A stretch of DNA of 64,000 nucleotides, taken from contig OX439000.1 of assembly GCA_949316495.1 (NCBI GenBank), positions 4,342,501-4,406,500 of the forward strand, written 5' to 3'. The notes under the pieces were generated by a model. The model searched no databases and was not told where the DNA came from. It saw only the letters and a program-made list of their open reading frames with translations. Made by a program: the position numbers and the translations under genes. The stretch is from Amphiduros pacificus. Taxonomy: Eukaryota > Annelida > Polychaeta > Phyllodocida > Hesionidae. Shown one piece after another: positions 22,869 through 34,400 of this stretch (the stretch's first letter is position 1; every line of letters begins with the position of its first letter).

Positions 22869-23186
22869 CGGAGAGGAAGCAAGCTCACTGATTGGTTAGC
22901 GGTAAGTACGATGACCTGACAAATATACTTCCATATGGTCACCATGTGCCGGCTTGATATCTCGGCTTGGTCTCCATTTCTGCCTCGCATCACTTTACAC
23001 TACGAGAAAATGGACTGGGCTATATTGTAATGTTGGCAAAGATTAGAGGTTAATGCAAGAGAATAGACTTTTGACTGGTACCCATTCTCAGCAGATTGAG
23101 TAAGTAAATTGCCACATCCTGCTGGCACCAGTGCATTAAGTGTTGCTCAGACATTCGATTCAAAGGCAGCAGCTGCACAGAATCTG

Positions 23187-23282
23187 CCACGAGGTGGCAG
23201 TAAATGCCCAAAAATGGGAAATCTTAAATCAGGGCCACCTGGTGTTAAGACACTTCAGGTAGAACACGTCGCCCTCTGGTAG
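23187..23282. promoter_or_regulatory. Cluster of three CTCF-like sites
   Basis: A plus-strand site, CCACGAGGTGGCAG at 23187, has 13 of 14 core matches. A minus-strand site near 23235 (ACACCAGGTGGCCC) and another at 23269-23282 (CTACCAGAGGGCGA) each have 12 of 14. The outer two face each other, the convergent layout linked to chromatin loop anchors in vertebrates. Motif evidence only. Confidence 0.35.
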
Positions 23283-24859
23283 CTTACTATCTGGTAAAAG
23301 GAATAATGTGCTCAAATATACTTAATGTCTCTTCTGTTTTTTAATACTGAGTAAAGCATTATTTTCTTTAACAAATCATTTATATCTAAATGATACAATG
23401 TTTGTAAAGTTGCTCCCAATTCTTTTTCTGGTTACTTGGCTCAAAAAGTCAAAATATATGATTTTATTGTTTGGTAACTGGCTCTGGAATAACTTAAGGC
23501 ACCGTCAACGATAAATAGCTTCTGTGAACCTTAATAGATATTAAGTATTCTTACAATGACCTTCAAGCATGACTTCAAAAGTAAAGGCTCTGTATATAAA
23601 TCACATGCAACTTTACTGTGGATGACTGTGGCAGGAAACTTGTGCCCTTTTCACACATCTGATCTGAAGGCAAGGTCAACCAGCATGTCAGCATCCTGAA
23701 TATTATTAATGTAAAAACTTCCTATTTTGCTTACATGGTGCAGCTTTATTTACTCATGTGCAGAAAGGAGAACTCACTATGATTGTCTCAGTTATGATAT
23801 CACCTGTTTTGCTAAACTCCAGGAAAGTTTAAAGTGGACGCAAGTTTAAAAAAAATCAAAAACGATTAGTGCTCAGCGTGATGTTGCTTGTGAATGTTGG
23901 GGGCTGTGCAGCAAACTCTTCTTGTCTGCGGTCCTAATTGCTTGTAGTGTGAGGCCTAACATGGATATACGCAGCGGGGCTGTGCCGTCGGATGCCATTC
24001 TATCCCCTGACCCTCGCCTCCACGCCAGCCTGTAATGCAGCCTTCACCCTGCCCTGTCTACGAACATGAAAACGCTCTGAGAAGACACCATGTGGAGGCT
24101 GCATCCCATAATGCACTTGCCATCCATTCCACATTTCCTCTTGTGGGAACAATTACTGCTCACATAATCTCTAATAGACTGCACATGTTTATGATAATAT
24201 CTACAGTTGAGAATGGTCTGTCTCTACACACATTACGACAATACCCTGCATGGAAACGAATTACATTTTATAGGGGTTTTTTTTAAAATTCTGGTTCATG
24301 AGAAATATATCATTTCTGGAACACATTATCACCACCTTTTTGTGCATGATAAATTCAGAGATCAATCTGAGGTTAAAAGCTCTGAGCCATTTTGCCAACG
24401 TTGTAAATGTTGTGGGAAGTTAGACTCTTTCAGTTTTGACATGGAATGGTATCCTTGACATTGGAAAAAACACTTAAATATTGCCTACAAATATGTTCAA
24501 AAAAGATACTGTGAAACAACAGGACACATAACTCAAGCAAAAAATACTTCAAAAAGACTCATTTTGGTTTGAATTATTGATAAGAAATGCTTGATAATTC
24601 ATCAAACATATGTGTGTGTGATTCAATTTTGTCTGTGTAAGATACAATTGCAATTAAGAGAAAAAGCTGTTTTCATTCCAATTATCATTGATATAATCCT
24701 GGCAGGAATGTTGTGAGAGGTATTGCTGACTTAATTCATAATCTATCTTCTTCACATGATGAAATACCTTGTCACATCTATGAAAATATCATCATGCCAT
24801 CAACCATCCATTCTACGTGTTATTTTTCCATATTTTATCAAATGAATTTCTTTATCCCT

Positions 24860-25190
24860 GTTGTATCAAAAATCTCTTGTTCCATGTACTATCACATCAA
24901 TGTATTGTTCTGTGTTTTATTGCATAAATTTATTGTTCGATGTTGTATCACAGAATATGATCTATTTTCAATCTCTATTCAGCGAAAGGCAAAAACATAG
25001 GGGCACTATTAGAATATTCTTGAAAATGTTAATCTGAGACTGGATGGTGACCTTATGAAATCTTATATCAAAGTGTAGCAGTTTCTCTTTTAGAAAAAAA
25101 AACATATCATTACAGAGATTAATTGGCCATTTTGTTTCACATTATTGTTCCATGTTGTATTATAAATCTATTGCTCTACTGAATGTAGCA
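24860..25190. repeat. Decayed ~28-bp tandem repeat
   Basis: TTGTTC followed by a TGTTGTAT-like block and CATAAATTTA recurs at 24877, 24905 and 24933, spaced 28 bp, and again near 25145 and 25171. It appears to be an old minisatellite largely lost to substitution and insertion. Confidence 0.45.
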
Positions 25191-27414
25191 TTCTCCTATG
25201 CAGTGTTATATTATTTAAAAGAGTGGTCACATGACTCATCACATGATTTGCCTATCGCCCTACTTCCTTCAGTGTGCCAAGTAATGATGTCCTCATGAAA
25301 ATTCACACCTTTAATTGCCTGGCATGGAAAGATGGCTACATCTTGCGGGCTGTAGTTAATCATCTCAAGGTTGGACCTCATATAGGAGGCCAAGGAGGCC
25401 ACATCACTCATGCCATCCAGCACTCGGCGGCCAGCTTCTCCGTGTCAGGATTTGTCTGTATTTGGTTGGGATTTATGCATTCCAGTCACAGATTTACAAA
25501 TCACACGGATGAGATTCATCATGAAATAATGTTTATTTTACTGGGATAACTCTAAAGCTTTAATGAATTTGGCATGCATATCACACATGATTATTTGCCA
25601 CCAACATTTCTTTTTTGTACAAAGCTTATATCAAATAATGTTTTTAATAGAAAACATCAAGCCAGTTGTGCTGTAATATGTGTTGCCAGGGGCTCATTTC
25701 TGACACTAACATATAATGCCCTACTTTCTCCCGCTCTTCACATCTTACGGGTGCTGCCACCTGGGGAAATCAAGACTCTCTGGGTATATTTAAAGAACAC
25801 AAGCTTATTTTCAATAAAATTGAAAGAAAATGGGTCCATTTAAGAAAATATACTGACAAAATAAGTTAAATGCGCTGGTTGTCATATAATTCTTTAAATT
25901 TCATATTCAGAGAAAAGCCTATCATATTCATTTCAGTATTTCCCCCCAAACAGGTTACAGTGACATATAGATAACAAAATACATGTATACAGATGTGCAG
26001 ATAACAGGGCCAACTCGAGGCACAGGCCCACAACCTGAGTTAGGTCTTTCTGGGCTTATTTGTTGACAGTATCTGTCCCCTCTTATCGGACCCCTATTGC
26101 CTCATTGGAAAATTTACCTGTTTAAGTAGAAAATGCAGCTCAAAAAACCCAAACTGATAGGTCAATATATTTTTTAAAAAATAATGAGATATTCAATTTG
26201 TCAAATCCAGCCACAACAAAGCTTTGAGCATTTAAGTTGGATGAAAAGCAATTAAATTTCTAATCCTTTCAGTTGTAGAAACCAATAAATCTGGCTTAAC
26301 GAATGACAGAAAAGGTAGGCGTAGTTTGCAAAAACGATGGGTATGAAACTTAGGCAGAATATACTGGGAATCTTTTGGGATAAATATGGTAGAGTATTAA
26401 TCAGGAGTAATCAGCTACATATAAACTTTACTCAGAAAAAAGGAGCAGGAGCATAAGAATAGGCAGGTACACAGTGTGTTCTCATTAATTACTGAGATCA
26501 AAGCAATCAGAGGCATGTTATTAATCACGTAGAAATCTCCATTCTCTCTGCCACCAATGGCTCTATCCTTCCTTTTATGCTTTATTAAGGTATAAGAATG
26601 GGCATGAGAAGGTCAGGAAAAATGATATTATTTGCAACATATTTGCTGATTCCTTATAAAAATATGTCATTATATATCACTTCTACTTGATTTTATTACT
26701 ACTCCTGCGATTGTGATGCCAACCAGTGATGTGATTTACTAAAGTATCATTTGTCCTTATTCAATAATGTTCAGCCTAAAATATTTCTCTTGAATTTTCT
26801 AGAAGTGAATATATCTTGATTTTGGTAGTGAAACACTGGAGTAAGAAACAGTTGTACAGGACTTCAAAATTGAATAGAGGAGAGTGGCGAAAGCATTCAC
26901 ACCTATTGTGTTACTGGACAATCATTTAAGTTAGGTGTGGCCAAGCTGTGAAAGTTAGAATAAAGTGACTCTAAGTTATTATGAAAATCTCTTAGGGGTC
27001 TAATACGTAATGTTGCAAATGTTTATCTCTTCCCTATGTTTGTTTTTGATACTCAACTTATTATACAGCAAACAACTAGACTTGACAAATGGCTTCTTTG
27101 AAAGCATTTTGTTTTTACTGCGGGCATAATCAGTAATGTTTACTTTCGTTTTTGATAAAATCAAATGTTTCTTTTCAAGCCTTGCACAGAAAAAATGTCA
27201 TTTTGAAGAGCTTTTCATTAACAAATACCTCCCTTAGCATGTGAGCTCCTGGGGTTTAGAGATGTTATCCATCTTGATAAAAGTGACAACATTGGTTGTC
27301 ATATTTAGTTCTCATTATGATGCAGTGTCTGCATTCTTACGAGTTTGCAAGTCTGGGAACAAACGAGGGATGATCTACTACCCCAGTATGGAGGCGCCAC
27401 CAGAGACAAGGAGC

Positions 27415-28040
27415 CACTGACATGGCCAGCTGAGGGAGACACCTGTCACTGACAGCCAGCTGAGGGAGACACCTGTCACTGACAGCCAGCAGAGGGAGAT
27501 ACCTGTCACTGACACAGCCAGCAGGGGGAGACACCTGTCACTGACACAGCCAGCAGAGGGAGACACCTGTCACTGACACAGCCAGCCGAGGGAGACACCT
27601 ATCACTGACAGCCAGCAGAGGGAGACACCTGTCACTGACATGGCCAGCAGGGGGAGACACCTGTCACTGACAGCCAGCAGAGGGAGACACCTGTCACTGA
27701 CATGGCCAGCAGGGGGAGGCTACTGTCACTGACATGGCCAGCAGGGGGAGACACCTGTCACTGACAGTCAGCAGGGGGAGACACCTGTCACTGACATGGC
27801 CATCAGGGGGAGGCACCTGTCACTGACATGGCCAGCAGGGGGAGACACCTGTCGTTGACATGGCCAGCAGGGGGAGGCACCTGTCACGGACATGGCCAGC
27901 AGGGGGAGACACCTGCCACTGACAAAGCCAGCAAAGGGAGACACCTGTCACTGACACAGCCAGCAGAGGGAGACACCTGTCAATGACATGGCCACCAGGG
28001 GGAGATACCTGACATGGCCTGCAGAGGGAGGCACCTATAA
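27415..28040. repeat. 30/32-bp minisatellite with CTCF-like and TALE-like motifs (~20 copies)
   Basis: Units read CACTGACATGGCCAGCAGGG then GGAGACACCTGT; shorter units lack two bases. Nearly every unit carries CCAGCAGGGGGAGA or CCAGCAGAGGGAGA, matching the CTCF core at 12 of 14 positions; the missing feature is the C of GGC. Across the unit junction ACACCTGTCA is the complement of TGACAGGTGT, a Meis/TGIF-type site that also contains the E-box CACCTG. Minus-strand frames of 60-90 codons here are repeat artefacts. Confidence 0.93.
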
Positions 28041-28753
28041 TGTGGGATCCCAGGCTTCTTCTACATTCTGCTGTGACTTCAATCAATTCCTTCTTTTCCT
28101 CATCACATACTTTTCATTTCATGATTTACAAAGAGCAATAATTTGCTTTCAAAACACTGCATCACCCAAATGAAATGAGATGGAGGCATTTAGTAGCTTA
28201 CTCTGCATCAACCTGCTGTCTCTCTGAGTCATCTTGAGGACATGATGAAATTCATTATTTGTTTTGATTGACAAGAAAGGACCTAATGTTATGAGAGTTC
28301 ATCATGAGATTGATCAGGTCACGTAAGACGCTTATGTCTTCTCTAAATATGACACGCAGAATCTCCCCATAGAGTGTACATTCCATGGCGGGCAGCCCCA
28401 GACTCACATGAGGAGCAACATGGGGGAAGAGGGTAACTGGCATAATCTGCTCATCTCAAAGTAAAGTCTCCAAGATATAACTCTCCCAGATATTTAAACT
28501 TGTTTAAGGTTTATTCTTGTTTTATATGAATAATATAAAGTATTTTTTCCCATCGGAGAGGCCTCTGCAATATTGGCAAGAAGCTAATAGCATTGTGCAA
28601 ACAGCCAGTGGGGTTCATGCAGTAAGTGTCTTAGATATTGCTGCCCGAGGAAACGACCCTCGCCACTTGTGTCCTTCACATGTCACTAACACCACACAGC
28701 TTCCCAGTGCCATCTCTCCCTCAATCTGGAGGTCATCCAGTCTACAAGCAGGC
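28041..28753. other. Unique sequence between two arrays
   Basis: No gene or element recognised. Confidence 0.55.
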
Positions 28754-29130
28754 CTCATCCAACCAACCAGGAGGTCACTCATCCAACCAACCAGGAGGTC
28801 ACTCATCCAACCAACCAGGAGGTCACTCATCCAACCAACCAGGAGGTCACTCATCCAACCAACCAGGAGGTCACTCATCCAACCAACCAGGAGGTCACTC
28901 ATCCAACCAACCAGGAGGTCACATCATCCAAGAGGTTATCCATTCTGGAGGTCACCTTTCCTGGAGGTCACTCAGTCTGCATGCTCCAAAAGCAGGCATG
29001 ATCCTCTCACAATGAAAGTCACCCATCCTAAAGGTCACCCATCCTGGAGGTCACCCATCCTGGAGGAGGTCACCCACCCTGGAGGTCACCCATCCTGGAC
29101 GTCACCCATCCTGGAGGTCACCCACTCTGC
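28754..29130. repeat. 24-bp array grading into a ~16-bp array
   Basis: About seven exact copies of a unit containing CTCATCCAACCAACCAGGAG plus GTCA (28754-28922), then a related, more variable series on CACCCATCCTGGAGGT (28923-29130). Both share GGAGGTCA, so the second looks like an older derivative. The 24-bp unit gives eight-residue periods on both strands (RRSLIQPT, MSDLLVGW), explaining the 220- and 95-residue frames. Confidence 0.93.
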
Positions 29131-31238
29131 ATGCTCCACACGCATGCCTCATTATCCCATCCATCTTGTTCTGATTTGACCCGTGTACATGGACACATAA
29201 AAGGAGCTTGTAAGAAATCCTATCGGAGCAAGACATTGGTTGATTGGGAGATAGGATGTGTTGACACAAGTTTGTGCGACTAATTGCCCATATACATGGT
29301 TAATCATTAGTGTCATTTTGCAACTTTTAGTTTTCCATTACTGTACAGCTGGTAACAATAGTGTGTTGTAAATATAGCACAAACATGGATCAATGTGATG
29401 GGTACATGTATAAACTACAGACATTCACAAGAAGCCCTTACAGCAACAGAACAGGAATCCCATTATGGCAATTTACTTCTTGACGTACAAGTTGTGTTAA
29501 ATAAATGCACTTCTTGCAATTGGCTTCTTGTTTCTTCTTTATTTTTCTCATTGAATGTGGGTTCCGCAGCAATTGCCTGTTTTTTTTTTTATCAATGGCA
29601 GAATCCATTCAAATACAAGAACAAATTGTGTTTTTCCACAAAATATATACCAGAGAAAATATCTGTTCATTCATGTGATAATATCTGATTTTTCCAACAT
29701 ATCTTACACAGGCCCTAGTGCCTTGGCAGGGCAAAAATTAATTGCCTGGCACTGTGCTGTCGTATTGTTAAGATAAATGGCAACCATATATGATCTATCA
29801 GTCTGTCCGTGATCAATTTTACTGACAGGAGTAAACTCTGGTATTTGATTACAGCACACTTTATATTTCTGGTAATTAGACAAAATCAAAATGGCCACAT
29901 CATTTACCAGTTCTACAGTTCCGATTTGAAATCAAATCATGTCCACATATGTCTTTCCAATGTTTTTTCAATGTTTATTCCATTTATAATTATCTATTCC
30001 AATTTCTATCAAACTTTCCAATTGAAAGCTACATGCTTTATTTCAGCAACTATATTTTTTGCTTCATTATCAAAGCTCCACGACATCACAAACATGATTG
30101 TGTTTAACTGCAGGATAGGTCACTCTCTGATCACACACATCTATCTAATAGCATCATAATCTAAACTTTGAAGAAAAAAAAAACATTCCCCTAATAGTGT
30201 AACTAAAAGTCCTGATTGTGATTCTGGGTGTTTAAATATTTGTAAAACAAAACAAGGTTTGTTCTCCCAACTCTAGAGAATAAATATTTAATGGCCGGGA
30301 TCTACACTAATGCTGATTTATTTGGTGCAAGTCCAGTGGCTGTATTTTGGTCAGTGGTGGCAAGGTCAGGGCCAGCCTAGGGCCAACAAAACAAGCCAAT
30401 TTCTCCTTTCATGACAACATCCTATTCTGCAGATTAACGACATGTTTCCTATTTCTGCTTTGTGTCAGAACGGAAATACACCAGGAATATGGTGTTAAGG
30501 TGCAATATATGCATCCACTAGAGGTCCTCGGCAAAAGTATATTCTTATCCAAATCTTGATCTAAGTAGAATGTTCCATGATATATCAATAATGGGAAAAA
30601 ATTGTAAATTAATTTGTAAATCAAAAGTTGTAAATTAATTTGTTAAAACGGTGAATAGTGACATTGTATAAATGTCAAAATTAGAATCACCAGAAATAGA
30701 TCTCAACCTGCCTGTCCACTGTATGCTCTATAATTAACTTTCACTGCACATTTTCCTTTCAATGTTTCAAAATAAATATATAATTATCATGACAAAGGCC
30801 CTTGGTTGCCATTGTAATAACTGGCCTCGATATAAGAGATGAGAAAGTTGGTGATGGATGTGGATGCCTTTAAGCAGTGGCAGTGGTACAGTGGCTGCTA
30901 CATGAACACCCACACTTTACAAAGCTGAATATAGACACCAAACAATTCTCAATATAGATACGGAACATGTCTCAAATAAGGGAGATCACAAAGAACGAAA
31001 ACAAATTCCTCCTCCAGAATCCCAGAGTTTATCACCACCGTGCCCATATATCGACAACTTGGGTCACTCTATTTGTGAAAGTTGTAATGACCTCAATTCC
31101 AGCGTGGCGTTGTTAAGGGATTGGCCGATGACCTTCACTCCCTAATACACGTCTCAAGGAGTCTGACATGTCTCCACAACGGGTGTTGTTATAGGATCTA
31201 TCTTGGTAACTCTTGGCTTGTCTTGATACCACAAACAG
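29131..31238. other. Unique AT-rich sequence
   Basis: No gene supported; several 60-116 codon frames lack splice borders. Confidence 0.55.
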
Positions 31239-31449
31239 TAAGGCACTGGGTATTAACTATTCTGTGGGGGGAAGCTTCACATATGAATGTGTCTCTGTAT
31301 ATGGCACAAAGCAGTGTGCCAATTGTCGACGTTTTCTTGCATCTACGTCATCTGCTGGTCAGGGAAATATCACAGAAGACCTTATTGGCAAGTCCCTGCC
31401 GGTATTTTCAGATACCACAAAAGGAGCTTCACAAAGAGTTTGGTCCTTG
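31239..31449 (+). CDS. Candidate internal exon, extracellular-like, family unknown
   Basis: The acceptor GGCTTGTCTTGATACCACAAACAG precedes 211 bp that are open in one frame (one base, then 70 codons) and end at a consensus donor TTG|GTAAGT. The translation starts KALGINYSVGGSFTYECVSV, continues through YGTKQCANCRRFLAS and GQGNITEDLIGKSLPVF, and ends KGASQRVWSL. It has balanced composition, three cysteines (two in a CxxC) and an N-glycosylation sequon (NIT), which would suit a secreted or extracellular domain. Entry phase is compatible with the weak exon at 9485-9561. I cannot assign a family. It is among the best coding candidates in the window but could be chance. Confidence 0.35.
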
Positions 31450-34400
31450 GTAAGTAGGCAAGCCCAATATTTACTTGATCCCTCATGAATGCCAAATAAT
31501 AATATTGCTAATACTTTGTCCTAAAACCTCCAAGAAGTTGAAACGAAGCAAGGTCTATGCTAAAAGAAAACCATTTTTTTCTGATTTAAAGTATTGTTGA
31601 ATGATCAAGGAACAACTTTTGATAAAGTACATTTTTTGCAACTAGGTCAACCCAGGCAAATTAGTTTATATCCAATTATTGATTAATCTATGAAATATTA
31701 ATGTAAAGCCCTTGATCAAGGGATTCAATACATCATCTGTCATTTTGGGCATCCTTTTATGGTTTAACCTAATTGTAAAATTATTGAAACTCCCTTATCA
31801 TACATTTCGGATCAACATCCTTCCCCTAGCTCTCACTCCAGGGAGAGCTGTTCATTTAATCATGAATCTGTAATAACCCAAATCTTAATACTCCTTCTAT
31901 TTCTGTGACTCTTAATGGAGTCTGACAAAAGATTCCAAACTAAATGTCAAAACTGACACATGTAACATATTTCCGATTCAGTCACGTTTCATTCCTCCCT
32001 TCTTCAGCCTTATCATGGACATTCCATACGAACATTCTTCTACAAGATGTGCTTGCGAAGCAGAAAACATCTTCTGGGAGTTGGCACTGGATGTGGATTT
32101 GAAACCCCGAATTTGGCAAACGCTGCAGTGGAGGCATATTATCTATCACCTTGAGAGGAAAACAGGAGGAAATTAAGTAGGTCCTTATTAAGAAGTCATG
32201 GGGATTTTGACAGATTGCAAATTGCCATGACTTCTAACACTGATCACAGCACCACGACAAGATGATATCAATCATTCACATTCACAGATCCCAAAAAACA
32301 ATGCATTAATTAAAGATAATGGCTCATCTCCAATCACTTGTTTTGCTACAATCATCAACAATTTAACATTCTTTAAAATGCAAGTAACGGAAAACACTTG
32401 TATTTGGTAACTCTTTTTACGATTATAATATCATTGAACATTATTATATGTTTAGATTTCATTATTTTCATTATTATCAGAAACAGACCTATCTAAATCT
32501 AGAGATAATTTCACGATGATAAAATGACTTCTGCCAAATGCAAAAGTGAAGATAAAGCAATCTCTATTGACAGAGAGGATAAAAATAACAATGGTTAAGG
32601 ATGAAAATGCCAAGAATTGATGCTGCTTGTTAAGTGGCTACATGAAGCGGCTACGCTTTGGTCATCATTCAAGTGTGGCCAGTGGTGAGGCCATTAAAGC
32701 TGTCTTGGTAAACATCTCAAGCCTCGCAAGACGTTTTTGTCAGCAGGTTGTCTGTGCCACCAATTCCCAGATGTGTACTTTTTGGCCGCAGTCTAATCAG
32801 CAAAGCCCTTTGTGCCCAGCACTGATTTGGCTGCACGTTCTACTACTGAAAATTGTTACTTGTGCTCTATAGGAAGATCTTTCCTGGATTTTTTTGCACC
32901 CTCTCAATTTAGGGCGTAGGACTGAAGCTACAATTGATATGGTGAGATAAGTGTTGAGGATGTGAGAGTCTGCGGCTTGCGGCGTGAATGGCCGCAAGGA
33001 GTGCTGGAGACCGCTCAGCACAGTGTCAACACCCCTTGTGGCCATCCACGCACTAAGCCTGAGACACTCTTCAGTGTAATAAGATAGGAAATAAGTACAC
33101 ATCCACAGAGAGAATGCTATGCCTATGGGCTGGCTGTGGCCCTGGCATCGTGGCCCTGGCATCGTGGCCCTGGCATCCAGCGTGCGGCTCCTTATATCTG
33201 TTTGCAGCTTCATGGAGCCACTTTGACACGACGCCTCTTTGCTATCAGTGTGCTTCAGTGGCAAGGACAACTTACACACTCTATGCAGAAAACCAACTCC
33301 AAATCATGACAAACTGCATAGTTCATTTTCAAACTAGATTACCAGCTTTTTGTATAAACTGTGCTATCTATGTTCACCAACATTTTCTCCTGAGGTACAA
33401 ACACCCTAAATGAAAATTGATATCATTTTCATCATGAAATAACTCCTTCTACGTAGAGAAGTGCTTTATTTTCATATTGCTTGCTCAAAGCAAAATGACT
33501 TTGTATGAGTACAGATACATGATGCAGTTTAAATATTGGTTTCCATCCATCATAGGAGAGCTACATTCTTTACAATATGGCGGGAATATCATTGGCAAAT
33601 AAATGGTCAGTGTCAATAAGAAGCCACCCATTGATGCTTTCACCACAACTGGTGACAGCCCCTCATTTCATAGCCATATATCATGTTCAGCAGCAATGGG
33701 ACCCGTCAATCCCAATCTGACCAATGGCTAATCATATAACGACCAAATCTGACAAATGGCTGACTCGCAGCTTTTTGCGTTCTACCAGCAGCTCCCTCCA
33801 TTTGTGCTGACCATAGTTAGGAGAGGTTACAAAGCTGTTTCCTCAAGAAAATTCCCACCTCAGTCTGCTATATAGCATATCAGAATAAAAGCAAAAGAGA
33901 GTAACACATAAAATATACAGAACAACTAGGAACTGAATCAAAGGTGGAAATCTTAGCAAAGGAACAATTCTGGGATGAATAAAAAATCCATTAAAGAAAT
34001 TCATCGAGTCTTCACTGTCAGCAAAAATATATCAGAAGTCTTTACTGAGATGAATGCTTTTATTGAGATAATTTGGCATGTTTATTTACTTTTCGGGGTT
34101 CATTTTGATTCCCTACAGAATGCTAAATACTTTGCTACAGTAGAGGCTTCATCTGTTATATGCAACGGATGAAAATAGAACCCAAGACAGCAGCAAGCCT
34201 CTTAAATTAATTTAGACTTATCTTAATTCTACTTCAGCATTACTCCCACAGAAACAGGAAATGTTAAAGTATCTCAGAGAATCTACAGTGTTTTTGTAAT
34301 GTCGCCTGTGTCGGCCTGATTATTTCTATATATGGCTTCCCTCGTTGATACAGCAAGCTGGGTGTTTATGGTTTCTCCAGTTCAATAAGACAGACAGTGA

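Larger units (their letters stand above)
22609..27414. other. Unique sequence with regulatory-type motifs and a decayed repeat
   Basis: No gene supported. It holds the X-box-like site at 22855, a three-site CTCF-like cluster at 23187-23282, a GC-richer patch at about 23880-24160, a CTCF-like core on the minus strand at 25754-25767 (AGGTGGCAG), and a decayed ~28-bp repeat at 24860-25190. Confidence 0.5.

Noticed and set aside
22840-22900. Open segment before the GTAAGTA donor at about 22901
   Set aside because: The only open frame closes with a TAG just before the donor, so it cannot be an internal coding exon there; non-coding exon remains possible.
32797-33279. 160-codon minus-strand frame in unique sequence
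   Set aside because: Longest non-repeat frame, but in a GC-richer patch of a 64-kb window a frame this long is near chance; the donor is weak and no family was recognised.
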